Below, in pieces: positions 1 through 7,870 of a stretch of DNA of 64,000 bases. Each line of letters begins with the position of its first letter. Position 1 is the first letter of the stretch. A model generated the notes under the pieces. It searched no databases. It saw only the letters and a list, made by a program, of their open reading frames with translations, and was not told the origin of the DNA. The position numbers and the translations under genes are program-made. The DNA lies in contig NZ_VOIQ01000001.1 of the NCBI RefSeq assembly GCF_010470675.1, positions 186,001 to 250,000 of the forward strand, in the 5' to 3' direction. The DNA comes from Desulfovibrio sp. JC010. Lineage in GTDB: Bacteria > Desulfobacterota > Desulfovibrionia > Desulfovibrionales > Desulfovibrionaceae.

Positions 1-1437
1 ACAAAGGCCGCGGCCAGATTTTATGGTTACTCACGGGATGAGCTTAAATCAAAAACCGTTTTTGATCTCAACCAGTTGCCCCGCAAAGAAGTAATAGCAA
101 AAATGAAGGAGGCAAAGCGGAGCAAGCTTGCCAGCTTCATCTTCCAGCACCGTATTGCAGACGGCGAAATAAGAGACGTTGAGGTATTTTCCGGTCCCTT
201 TGATTTCAAAGGAAAAACACGGCTCATATCCATCATCCACGACATTACCCAGCGTTTGGAAGATGAAAGGGAACTTTCCAAGGCCAAAGAGTCTGCAATT
301 CAAGCCAACAAGACCAAGGACGAATTTCTGGCCAATATCAGCCATGAAATAAGAACCCCGCTCAACGGCGTCATGGGCATGCTGCAGGTCATGGATACAG
401 ATGATCTGAAGCAGGAACACCGTGACTGTATAAACGTTGCTCTGCAATCATCACGCAACCTGCTGCGCGTGCTTGATGATATTCTGGACCTCTCCAAGGT
501 GGAAGTCGGCACCCTCGATCTTTACGAAGAATCCTTCTCACTGGACAGACTGCTCACTGAAAGTATGGATCTGTTCAAACTTCAGGCGGATGAAAAAGGA
601 ATCAGCCTTTCATATACCGTTCATCCCGGTGTTGAAGACTGTTATCTGGGAGACGAAGGACGCATCAGACAGATCCTTTTCAACCTGATGGGTAATGCCA
701 TAAAATTTACGGACCACGGTTCGGTGACGGTGAAAGTCGGTTCCGGGATTGATTGCGCAGGCGATAAGCGGCAATTAACTTTCACGGTAAAGGATACCGG
801 AGTGGGTATACCGGAAAATTATCTGGAAAGCATTTTCGATTCCTTCACCCAGGTGGACGGTTCCCTCTCGCGCAAATACAAAGGTGCCGGTCTCGGACTG
901 TCCATTGTCAAAAGGCTCATTGACCTCATGGACGGCTCCATCAGCATAAAAAGCACCCTCGGCGAGGGCACTTCAATTAATTTTGCAATCTCTCTTAAAA
1001 CATCAGCCCCGGCAACTAATGAAAACGACAGCCTGTCCGATATTCCGGTTGTGTCTTCAAAGCTCAAAGTCATGCTTGTGGAGGACGAACTGGTTAACAG
1101 GATGATGGCCCGCAGACTGCTTGAAAGAATGGGTCATGAGGTAATCTGTGCGGAAAACGGTGCTGAGTGTCTTGAAATGCTGGCGGACAACAAGATCGAT
1201 GCCATTCTCATGGACATACAGATGCCGGTGATGGACGGCCTTGAGGCCACTAGGACCATCCGTACCTCAAATGATTTCATAAATGTGCGCAGCATTCCCA
1301 TCATCGCCCTCTCCGCCCATGCCAATAAGGAAAGCAGGTACTCAGCCCTTGAAGCCGGGGTTAACGGCTATCTGTGCAAGCCCTTTGAAATGAAGGATCT
1401 CGAAAAGATACTGGCCGGATCTGTCCGCAAGAATTAG
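1..1437 (+). CDS. Hybrid sensor histidine kinase/response regulator, 5' end outside window
   Basis: The reading frame is open from the first base, so the gene starts upstream and the visible 478 residues are its C-terminal part. It opens in the second half of a PAS domain (FYGYSRDELKSK near residue 7), followed by HisKA with the H-box NISHEIRTPLN (phospho-acceptor His codon at 343). Next comes a HATPase domain with a DTGVGIP box and a GAGLGLSIVKRL box, then a C-terminal receiver domain from about residue 355. The receiver keeps the phospho-acceptor Asp in LMDIQMPVMDG (codon at 1213) and the conserved Lys in CKPF. The expected path is His to Asp phosphorelay within one polypeptide, with output through an unseen phosphotransfer partner. 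The input signal cannot be judged because the N-terminus is missing. An internal TTG at 76 is not a credible start because it would cut the PAS fold. Confidence 0.93.
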   Translation, partial: TKAAARFYGYSRDELKSKTVFDLNQLPRKEVIAKMKEAKRSKLASFIFQHRIADGEIRDVEVFSGPFDFKGKTRLISIIHDITQRLEDERELSKAKESAIQANKTKDEFLANISHEIRTPLNGVMGMLQVMDTDDLKQEHRDCINVALQSSRNLLRVLDDILDLSKVEVGTLDLYEESFSLDRLLTESMDLFKLQADEKGISLSYTVHPGVEDCYLGDEGRIRQILFNLMGNAIKFTDHGSVTVKVGSGIDCAGDKRQLTFTVKDTGVGIPENYLESIFDSFTQVDGSLSRKYKGAGLGLSIVKRLIDLMDGSISIKSTLGEGTSINFAISLKTSAPATNENDSLSDIPVVSSKLKVMLVEDELVNRMMARRLLERMGHEVICAENGAECLEMLADNKIDAILMDIQMPVMDGLEATRTIRTSNDFINVRSIPIIALSAHANKESRYSALEAGVNGYLCKPFEMKDLEKILAGSVRKN

Positions 1438-1563
1438 CCTCTCACAGCCTCCCGCTCAGGGAAAATCAGTACCGCAAGAGTTGACACAACACGGTTTTCA
1501 AAGCATCTAGTATTGCTTGGCGGATTACTCAAATAGACCAAAAAACAACTGACCGGAGTTATC

Positions 1564-1947
1564 ATGACTCAATATTCTGATATTTTTAATCAGGAAATGA
1601 TGAGCAACATTTTCCCCGAAGACAAGACCAACCAGTTCTTTGAGGCCCTTTTCGGAGACGCGGAAGAAGGCAGCTATGACATTTCACTGGCCTATGCCGG
1701 AGACAACGGAGATACTGTTCATTTTGAACTGCAGCTGCGTCAGCGTCCGGGCTGTTGTCTGGCCTGCAACCTGACTTACGGTCTCCCGCAGGTATTTTCC
1801 CGTCACCCCATCATCAACATACAGGGTGTTGCGGAAAAAGTGGGCGAAGCAGTTGGCAAGCCTGAAAATGTAAGCTGGCAGCTCGGCTCCACACAGGAAA
1901 AAAGCAGGGAACTGCACGTTATTCCTCTTGCCGTCAGCTTGAGCTAG
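1564..1947 (+). CDS. Small conserved-looking protein of unknown function
   Basis: A 127-residue acidic protein with no signal peptide or membrane segment. The start has a good ribosome-binding site (CCGGAG seven bases before ATG). I do not recognise the family. The middle holds a cysteine pair in the segment RQRPGCCLACNLTYGLPQVF (about residues 59-78), so metal or thiol chemistry is possible, and the C-terminal half looks alpha/beta. It lies alone between the hybrid kinase and the receiver-TPR protein, about 126 bp after the kinase stop, and is followed by an inverted repeat. The function is not assignable from sequence. The coding call rests on the start signal, length and codon use resembling the neighbours. 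Confidence 0.7.
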   Translation: MTQYSDIFNQEMMSNIFPEDKTNQFFEALFGDAEEGSYDISLAYAGDNGDTVHFELQLRQRPGCCLACNLTYGLPQVFSRHPIINIQGVAEKVGEAVGKPENVSWQLGSTQEKSRELHVIPLAVSLS

Positions 1948-1960
1948 CTGAAAAAAGACC

Positions 1961-1992
1961 AGACCCGTTTTCCGACCCCGGTAAACGGGTCT
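1961..1992 (+). terminator. Inverted repeat after the small unknown gene
   Basis: Perfect 10-bp arms AGACCCGTTT and AAACGGGTCT separated by 12 bases, 13 bp after the stop codon at 1947. The downstream sequence is only weakly T-rich, so it may be an inefficient terminator or a 3'-end stabilising hairpin. Confidence 0.45.
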
Positions 1993-2099
1993 CATTTGAT
2001 ATGAGAAACATAATAACACGTTAAAGTGGAAATTCAGTTGAATCAGACCTGACGAAAAGGTATTATCTACAGATAAATTAACCATTTCAGGGGCGGGGA

Positions 2100-3188
2100 A
2101 TGCTCGAAGAACTTCGATACGGAATTTTTTCTAATAACTCCAAACACATATCCAATGACAGACTGACATTGGTAGGTCTTGGCGCGTCTGATATTTATGT
2201 TTACTCCAATCTGGATAACGCCGTAAGTGCCTTGGAGAATGGGGAAATAGATGTTGCGCTGGTGGATGAGTCAATTCATGACGCTTCCGGCACGGACTGT
2301 GTGCGCAAATTGCGCCGCCATGCCACGCGCTCACTTCCGGTGATCATGGTTACCCCGGATAAACGCAAAGAGTCTGTCCTTAATTCCATTGCCGCCGGAG
2401 TAGGAGGCTATGTACTGCGTCCCTACAGCATGGAAACCCTTAAGCGCCACCTTTTTGCCGCTTATATGAGTGCCACTCCGGACGATATCGAGCAGGAACT
2501 TCTCAGCTCCTCCTGGGATCTGGTTGCCAACGGCAGCTTTGACGAAGCCATCGACAGCTTTTCTGAAATCCTTGATGAAGTTACTGAAGCGGATAAAAAT
2601 CCCGCTGAAGAATATTTTGAGAAAGGGCTCAATTTCCTTGCCCAGGAAAAATTCGGCAAGGCCATCATTGCTTTCAACAAAGCAATAGCCCTCAATGAAA
2701 TGTATGCCGAGGCATATAAAGGCATGGCCGATGCATACAAAGGCAAAGGAGATATGAACAGCTATCAGGATTACCTGACAAAGGCCGCAGACATCTACGC
2801 GGTTCAGGACAACCTTGATAACGTAAAGGAATTGTTCATTGAAATCATCCAGAACGAACCGGATGCGGTCAACCCCTTCAACCGTCTCGGTGTAAAGCTG
2901 CGCAAGGACGGAGACTATCAGGGAGCCATCAAAGCCTACCATCAGGCATGCACTTTTACTCCCAACGACGCCAATCTCTACTACAACATGGCCCGCGCAT
3001 ACACCTACGCCAAGGACTACGAAAGCGCACTGAATTACACCGAACTCAGCCTGCGACTTGATTCCAGCCTTGAGCCGTCACGCTCACTTCATGGACAGAT
3101 CGTAAAAATGCTTGAAAAACAGCAGAAAGAGAATCCCACACCGAAAGAAGATTCCCCGAAAGTCGAAATTGATGACGGACTGGAGTAG
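2100..3188 (+). CDS. Receiver-domain protein with C-terminal tetratricopeptide repeats
   Basis: A 362-residue cytoplasmic protein. Residues 1-120 have the receiver (CheY-like) fold: a candidate phospho-acceptor Asp56 in VALVDESIHD, followed by RSLPVIMVTPDK and GVGGYVLRPYS. The usual N-terminal acidic pair is not visible and the conserved Lys of the KP motif is Arg107, so the domain may be an atypical or pseudo-receiver. Residues about 155-340 carry several TPR units (for example AEEYFEKGLNFLAQEKFGKA and ANLYYNMARAYTYAKDYESA). There is no DNA-binding or enzymatic output, so the likely role is protein-protein signalling. The start has a G-rich Shine-Dalgarno (GGGGCGGGG) directly before ATG. Confidence 0.88.
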   Translation: MLEELRYGIFSNNSKHISNDRLTLVGLGASDIYVYSNLDNAVSALENGEIDVALVDESIHDASGTDCVRKLRRHATRSLPVIMVTPDKRKESVLNSIAAGVGGYVLRPYSMETLKRHLFAAYMSATPDDIEQELLSSSWDLVANGSFDEAIDSFSEILDEVTEADKNPAEEYFEKGLNFLAQEKFGKAIIAFNKAIALNEMYAEAYKGMADAYKGKGDMNSYQDYLTKAADIYAVQDNLDNVKELFIEIIQNEPDAVNPFNRLGVKLRKDGDYQGAIKAYHQACTFTPNDANLYYNMARAYTYAKDYESALNYTELSLRLDSSLEPSRSLHGQIVKMLEKQQKENPTPKEDSPKVEIDDGLE

Positions 3189-3196
3189 TGAATTTA

Positions 3197-3685
3197 TCAG
3201 GGCCTAATGCTCTTTTCGTGTTCCAGCAATTGTTGTTTGATTCTTGTGCCGTGCGCAAATCCTGCCAGACTTCCGTTTGCCGCAATCACCCGGTGGCAGG
3301 GAATAATCAGCGGGATGGGATTTTTACCATTGGCCGTTCCCACAGCCCGGCTCGCTTTTTCATTTCCCAAAGCGGCAGCCACTTCCTTGTATGAGCGGGT
3401 TTCCCCGCAAGGAATCCTGCACAGCTCCGACCAGACCTTTTTCTGAAAATCACTGCCCTGCGGATTTACTTTTACATCGAATCGGGACCGCTTTCCGGCT
3501 GCGAATTCCTCAATCTGCCCTCGTATTTCAGAAAAGAACTCATCGTCACGCACCCAGTCCGGGCTGATTTCAAAGATGCGTTTACCCTCCCCGGTCTGCA
3601 TATGCAGATGGGATAAACCATCCTCGTTTCCGGCAAGAATTATCTCGCACAGCGGTGTCATGAATCTTGTATAGTATACGGTCAT
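3197..3685 (-). CDS. ogt: Methylated-DNA--protein-cysteine S-methyltransferase
   Basis: A suicide DNA-repair protein that moves the alkyl group from O6-alkylguanine (or O4-alkylthymine) to its own cysteine. The 162-residue product has the N-terminal ribonuclease-like domain and the C-terminal domain with the active-site motif IPCHRV (Cys130), preceded by the RSYKEVAAALGN and RAVGTANGKNPIP segments typical of Ogt/Ada-C. I chose the ATG at 3685 (MTVYYTRF), which lies 2 bp beyond the stop of the Ada-AlkA gene and has a GGGGA ribosome-binding site. A longer frame reaching 3745 would overlap that gene and lacks family similarity. Co-transcription with the Ada-AlkA fusion makes a complete alkylation response unit. 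Confidence 0.93.
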   Translation of the reverse strand: MTVYYTRFMTPLCEIILAGNEDGLSHLHMQTGEGKRIFEISPDWVRDDEFFSEIRGQIEEFAAGKRSRFDVKVNPQGSDFQKKVWSELCRIPCGETRSYKEVAAALGNEKASRAVGTANGKNPIPLIIPCHRVIAANGSLAGFAHGTRIKQQLLEHEKSIRP

Positions 3686-3687
3686 AA

Positions 3688-5136
3688 TTAATTCCCCAGA
3701 GAATTCCATAAACAAAGTGTTGCGTAACTGCGGTAGGGACGCCACTTCTCAGCTATTTCAAGCACCTGCCCGGGCGCAGGTTTCACCCCGTCCACTGCGA
3801 GAGCTTTAATCACCCCGAGATCCCCGGCGGGAAAACTGTCCGGCAGCCCCAAACCGCGCATGGCGACATAATTTACGGTCCAATCCCCGATTCCCTTCAG
3901 GCTGGAAAAATCGCGCTGAAAATTTTCCAGCGATTGATTTGAACTCAATTTCACAGCACCGTTCAGAATCGCTTGAACCGCAGTGGAAAGAGTCTGCCGC
4001 CGGTTATTAGTCAGTCCGACGCCTTCAAGATCAAGTCGGGCCAGTTCTTCCGGTCCGGGAAAAAAGTAATCCAACCCTCGCGGAAAATCATCCCCGCAAA
4101 CAAGTCCCGCTTTTTCCGCCACACGTCCGGCCATGGTGGTGGCCGCTTTGACTGAAATCTGCTGCCCCAGAATGGCCCGGATCATAAACTCAAACGGTTC
4201 AAAAGCCTTGGGCAATCTGGGAACATGTCCATTGATCATTCCTTTTGCCAACAGCGGATCACCCTGAAAATGGGCACCGATAATACGGAAATCCGTATCA
4301 AGGTCAAACATGCGCCGCACCCGGTTGTAGATTTCCATATAACACTTGATGTCTTCTGAAAATATGGACAGACGCAGGGCGGACTGCGCGGGATCATCAG
4401 TAACCGTAAAATATCCTTTGGCCTCGGCTGTGCGGAAACTGCGGCAATAGCTGTCTGCGGTTACAACTTCAACGCCCTTCAAAGCACGCTCACGCATGAA
4501 AGAAAGCATCTGCCCGAAATCAAAAGGCTGTTCATACTTCAAAAACAGGGTCGTATTTTCCCGTGCATCAACGGACCGTCCCAGCTCCCGGCGCATTGCC
4601 GTGGGTGTCATATTGAAGACGTTTTTAAAGACATCGTTGAACTGGCGCAGAGAACCGAATCCGGCAGCAGCGGCAATATCGGTAATGGAGCCGGTTGAAT
4701 TAAGCAGCATTTTGCGGGCAAACATAGCCTTATGATAACGGGCCATCTTTACCGGAGGCACGCCCAGCCGCTCCACAAACAGCTGCCGCAAGTGTCGGTC
4801 CGTAATACCAAGCTCCATTGCCAGATCACTCAGCGAATGGTAGTTGAGAAAACCGTCATAAATCATGCGCAGGGCTTCATTGACCAGTTCATGAGACGAT
4901 GGATAACCGGCACCGTACTCGATACTAATATCCGGACGGCAACGGAGGCAGGGCCGAAATCCAGCTTCAAGAGCCTGAAAAATAGAATCATAATAGACTA
5001 CATTTTCTTCCTTGGCCCGTGGTGAAGGGCAGGAGGGGCGGCAGAATATCCCGGTAGTTTTGACCGCGAAGAAGAACTTCCCGTCAAAATTGCGGTCTCT
5101 GTTAATGCGTGCTCTGCTGTAATCTTGGTTGGTCAT
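3688..5136 (-). CDS. Ada-type regulator fused to AlkA 3-methyladenine DNA glycosylase
   Basis: A 482-residue three-part protein. Residues about 1-75 form the Ada zinc domain with Cys32, Cys36, Cys63 and Cys66; in Ada one of these accepts methyl from phosphotriesters and switches on DNA binding. Residues about 85-185 form an AraC-type helix-turn-helix (AMELGITDRHLRQLF, GFGSLRQFNDVFK). The remainder is AlkA: an N-terminal domain, then a HhH-GPD core with LKGIGDWTVNYVAMR and the candidate catalytic Asp439 in FPAGDLG. The Ada methyltransferase domain is absent, but it is supplied by the ogt gene that follows after 2 bp. It probably senses methylation damage, activates its own operon and excises alkylated purines. 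No clear Shine-Dalgarno is seen before the ATG. Confidence 0.93.
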   Translation of the reverse strand: MTNQDYSRARINRDRNFDGKFFFAVKTTGIFCRPSCPSPRAKEENVVYYDSIFQALEAGFRPCLRCRPDISIEYGAGYPSSHELVNEALRMIYDGFLNYHSLSDLAMELGITDRHLRQLFVERLGVPPVKMARYHKAMFARKMLLNSTGSITDIAAAAGFGSLRQFNDVFKNVFNMTPTAMRRELGRSVDARENTTLFLKYEQPFDFGQMLSFMRERALKGVEVVTADSYCRSFRTAEAKGYFTVTDDPAQSALRLSIFSEDIKCYMEIYNRVRRMFDLDTDFRIIGAHFQGDPLLAKGMINGHVPRLPKAFEPFEFMIRAILGQQISVKAATTMAGRVAEKAGLVCGDDFPRGLDYFFPGPEELARLDLEGVGLTNNRRQTLSTAVQAILNGAVKLSSNQSLENFQRDFSSLKGIGDWTVNYVAMRGLGLPDSFPAGDLGVIKALAVDGVKPAPGQVLEIAEKWRPYRSYATLCLWNSLGN

Positions 5137-5146
5137 AAGAGATAGT

Positions 5147-5243
5147 TGATGCGCTACCGCGCTTTTAATTGAAAAGACTTCGCCTCCGGCGGCTTAAACC
5201 CTTTTGCAAAAGGGTTTAAGAATCCCAAAACCTTTTTAGTAGT
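5147..5243. repeat. Modular intergenic repeat, copy 1 (variant A)
   Basis: It starts with TTGATGCGCTACCGCGC, then a CGCCTCCGGCGGC box and a perfect 26-bp palindrome at 5194-5219 (TTAAACCCTTTTG and its complement), then AAGAATCCCAAAA. It lies between the divergent ada-alkA and monooxygenase genes. It belongs to the same family as the copies at 13627, 19350, 22586, 29641, 42528, 42632 and 59730. Confidence 0.9.
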
Positions 5244-5315
5244 TTTAATGAGATTGAACATACAAACACAAGCGATTTTCGGAAATGGCATCATAATTCA
5301 TCCAAAATGCTGATC

Positions 5316-5326
5316 TGTGTTACACA
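5316..5326. promoter_or_regulatory. Small palindrome TGTGTTACACA upstream of the monooxygenase gene
   Basis: An 11-bp perfect inverted repeat 54 bp before the ATG at 5381 and about 180 bp from ada-alkA. It could be an operator, but no regulator family can be named from one site of this length. Confidence 0.3.
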
Positions 5327-5380
5327 AGACTTGGGTACAAGATTTCCAACCATAACTAAACATCAACTTGGAGATATGAA

Positions 5381-5680
5381 ATGATAACACTTACCGCAAA
5401 AGTACAGGCAGCAGAAGGCAAAGAGCAGGAACTGGAAGCAGTCCTGCGTGAACTGGTCAAGGGTACCGCAACAGAGGAAGGGGCAGTGGAATACAGACTG
5501 CACCGGGTAATCGGCACTCCCGGCGCGTTCCGTTTTGTGGAAAAATTCAAGGATCAGGCTGCCTTCGACTTCCACTCCAATTCTGCCCACTACAAAGCAG
5601 CAGTTGAAAAAATCGGTAAGCTTGCCGCAGGTGAAAGCGAGCTTGAAATGCTGGAACTTATTGATTCCATTCCTGAATAA
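5381..5680 (+). CDS. Antibiotic biosynthesis monooxygenase (ABM) family protein
   Basis: A 99-residue single-domain protein of the ferredoxin-like ABM/YgiN fold. It opens MITLTAKVQAAEGKEQELEA and contains EEGAVEYRLHRVIGTPGAFRF and FVEKFKDQAAFDFHSNSAHY, matching the family pattern of a core beta-strand, a V/E-rich central sheet and a conserved His before the last helix. Members oxidise small quinones or aromatic compounds without cofactors, or act in quinone redox cycling; the substrate is not predictable here. The start has GGAGAT seven bases upstream. It is monocistronic, ended by a strong bidirectional terminator against the convergent Bcr-type exporter. Confidence 0.87.
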   Translation: MITLTAKVQAAEGKEQELEAVLRELVKGTATEEGAVEYRLHRVIGTPGAFRFVEKFKDQAAFDFHSNSAHYKAAVEKIGKLAAGESELEMLELIDSIPE

Positions 5681-5700
5681 TTAATAAAACGTAAACTGCA

Positions 5701-5743
5701 TAAGAAAATCCCGCGCATGTATATACATCGCGGGATTTTCTTA
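5701..5743. terminator. Bidirectional intrinsic terminator
   Basis: Perfect 15-bp arms, TAAGAAAATCCCGCG and its complement, with a 13-base loop that itself contains the palindrome ATGTATATACAT. A-rich and T-rich flanks on both sides make it work for both convergent genes. Confidence 0.9.
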
Positions 5744-5758
5744 TGAAAGAATAGAAAA

Positions 5759-6913
5759 CTATCTGCTGCCACGCACTCGCCGGGTCACCCAGAACAGCGA
5801 AAGCAGTGGAACCGCCCCGCCGATGATGCCCATCTGCCCGATAGTGCCGATCTTTGACCCCCAATCAAAAGAAACAAGCTCCATGGCTGCTGCTCCGAGA
5901 ATAAAATAGGCAAAAGTCAAAAGAGCGGAAGCCGCGCCCACATCCCGGTCCACAGTCTCAAGGATCATATGGTTGCTGATGGGCCGGCTCACTCCGATAG
6001 AAAAAGTCATCAGAAACATGGGAACGGCAAATGAGTACTCAGAACCGCCGAAGAGCAGCACCCCAAGACTGGACAACACCACCCCGGCCAACGAAAATCG
6101 CAGAATAGACATGGATGAATAGCCCACACACAGCCTTGAGCAGGTAAATGATCCGGTCATGAAACCGATAGCATTGAACCCGAAAAACATGGCGTATTGC
6201 TGCTCAGTGAGTCCGAAACCACGAATATAAATATCCGCAGACCCGGCCAGAAAGCCGAAAAATCCGATGCCGATAACTGAAAAGGCGAAACAGTAGGTGC
6301 TGAACTCAACGTTCTTGAGCACTACCAGATAACGGCCGAGCATTTCCAAAACCCCGCCCTCGGTCTTTTCAAATTCCGGTTCCTTAAAGACCAGCGTTCC
6401 GTAAAAAGCAAGCGAAGCCAGCACGGCCTGACAGCCGAAAATCCATTTCCAGCTCAAAAATTCCAGCATCATACTGCCCAGCATGGGCGCGATCATAGGA
6501 CACAGGGGAATTATCACCCCGATATAGGCCAGCACCTTCTGCCGCTCTATGCCGCTGTAAAGATCCTTAGCCAGTGCCATGGAAAGAGCCGCAGCCGAAG
6601 CCGCCCCGCAGGCCTGAACAATACGGGCCGCCACCAGAAACCAGATATTGGTGGATAAAGCGCAGAGCAGGCTGCCCAGCACATACACGCCCACTCCGCC
6701 GATAAGCACGGGTCTGCGACCGTATTTATCGGAAAGCGGACCGTAAATGAGCATGAAAAAACTGAACAGAATAAAAAAGAGCACCAGCGAAAGGTTCACC
6801 TCAGCTAAAGAAATACCCCACTGCTCCTGAATGGTGGGCAGGGCCGGGAGATACATATCCGTTGAAAGGGCGGGAAAAGCCGCCAACATGGTAATGAAAA
6901 GAAAATTTGGCAT
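5759..6913 (-). CDS. Bcr/CflA-type MFS drug exporter
   Basis: A 384-residue inner-membrane proton antiporter with about 12 hydrophobic segments. Family marks are the STDMYLPALPTI segment of the first membrane helix, the loop motif GPLSDKYGRRPVLIGG between helices 2 and 3, and LCPMIAPMLGSMM in helix 5, all typical of Bcr/CflA exporters (bicyclomycin, chloramphenicol and related compounds). The actual substrate is unknown. It is transcribed away from a TetR-family gene whose intergenic region carries two operator-like repeats, so that regulator may control both sides. No strong Shine-Dalgarno is visible, but the start matches the usual family N-terminus. Confidence 0.9.
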   Translation of the reverse strand: MPNFLFITMLAAFPALSTDMYLPALPTIQEQWGISLAEVNLSLVLFFILFSFFMLIYGPLSDKYGRRPVLIGGVGVYVLGSLLCALSTNIWFLVAARIVQACGAASAAALSMALAKDLYSGIERQKVLAYIGVIIPLCPMIAPMLGSMMLEFLSWKWIFGCQAVLASLAFYGTLVFKEPEFEKTEGGVLEMLGRYLVVLKNVEFSTYCFAFSVIGIGFFGFLAGSADIYIRGFGLTEQQYAMFFGFNAIGFMTGSFTCSRLCVGYSSMSILRFSLAGVVLSSLGVLLFGGSEYSFAVPMFLMTFSIGVSRPISNHMILETVDRDVGAASALLTFAYFILGAAAMELVSFDWGSKIGTIGQMGIIGGAVPLLSLFWVTRRVRGSR

Positions 6914-7143
6914 AGCGGTACGGTTATTAAATTAAAATGATACGGATTTATTCAGATAAAAAGCGGAAAAACGTCAGGCGAAAAAGCGAGGTATGCGTTA
7001 GAGCCGGAGACAGGATTTGAAGATATTAGGCCCGGCAGTGCAACAGGTCAACTGTTAAACCGCTTATAGCAGCTTTTTTTACATTTCTTCACAATCACAA
7101 AAATTTCACCTTCCCAAAGCTAAACTAAACCACGAAACAAAGA

Positions 7144-7161
7144 TTCAAACATTGTTTCAAA
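7144..7161. promoter_or_regulatory. Operator-like repeat 1 (AAAC-NTT-GTTT)
   Basis: TTCAAACATTGTTTCAAA contains AAAC and GTTT arms in inverted orientation around 3 bases. It shares 15 of 18 positions with the site at 7199-7216, 55 bp away (about five helical turns), consistent with autoregulation by the TetR-family protein encoded just downstream. Confidence 0.6.
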
Positions 7162-7198
7162 TTCTGCTTGACTAAGCGCACACGCAATCATACAAAAC

Positions 7199-7216
7199 TT
7201 CAAACGTTGTTTAAAT
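7199..7216. promoter_or_regulatory. Operator-like repeat 2 (AAAC-NTT-GTTT)
   Basis: TTCAAACGTTGTTTAAAT is the second copy of the site at 7144. It ends 18 bp before the tetR start codon, a position where a bound repressor would block transcription or initiation. Confidence 0.6.
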
Positions 7217-7234
7217 CATTGTTGGAGATAATAT

Positions 7235-7870
7235 ATGAGCGATCAAAACACCAAGGACAGGATTCTGGCAGCCGCCAGCCGGGTTTTCTGTGAAAAAGGA
7301 TTCAAAGCCACCACCGTGCGCGATATCTGCGCCGAAGCTGATGCCAACGTGGCGGCCATCAACTACCACTTCGGCGACAAGCGCAAACTTTACTATCAGG
7401 TGCTGCAGCTGTGGATGGATCAGTCCATGAAACATTCCACCATGCTGGAAGAATCCGTGCAGGCTTTGCCGCCGGAAGAAAAACTCAGGCTATATGTACG
7501 CAATGAACTGTACCCGCTCTGCACCTACGATGATCCTGAAAAAACCAAAAAACGCCAGATAAGACTGTTACTTGAAGAGTATGTCTCTGAAGATTGCGAC
7601 CCGGAACTTTTCAAGTGCCACGACACAATTGAAGAAAAAGTACTCTTCCCCATGGTCAGGGACCTGCTGGCCCCCTTGGACGATCCCAAAATTCTGGAAC
7701 AGGCCTGCATGGCAGCAAGCGGTGTTATCGTTCACCACTTCCTGATGATTATTCATTACCCGGAAGGGGAAATCAATTCTGAAGAACAGCTTGAATTCAT
7801 GATAGATTTTTACACCACCTTCATCCTCGGCTCCCTGAAAGCCATTAAGGAAAAATACAATGAAAAATAG
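7235..7870 (+). CDS. TetR/AcrR-family repressor of the efflux operon
   Basis: A 211-residue regulator. The N-terminal helix-turn-helix is textbook: DRILAAASRVFCEKGFKATT, then VRDICAEADANVAAINYHFG with the recognition helix and the YHFGDK segment. The C-terminal ligand domain is helical and resembles the CerR (DUF1956-type) group of TetR proteins. Its 3' end overlaps the start of the membrane-fusion-protein gene by 11 bp, so it is the first gene of a tetR-MFP-RND operon and probably its local repressor. Two 18-bp inverted repeats upstream are candidate operators. The inducer is unknown. Confidence 0.93.
   Translation: MSDQNTKDRILAAASRVFCEKGFKATTVRDICAEADANVAAINYHFGDKRKLYYQVLQLWMDQSMKHSTMLEESVQALPPEEKLRLYVRNELYPLCTYDDPEKTKKRQIRLLLEEYVSEDCDPELFKCHDTIEEKVLFPMVRDLLAPLDDPKILEQACMAASGVIVHHFLMIIHYPEGEINSEEQLEFMIDFYTTFILGSLKAIKEKYNEK

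Larger units (their letters stand above)
6914..7234. other. Divergent control region between MFS exporter and tetR
   Basis: A 321-bp AT-rich gap with no coding potential. It holds two near-identical 18-bp operator-like repeats (listed separately) close to the tetR start and presumably both divergent promoters. I see nothing else in it. Confidence 0.6.
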
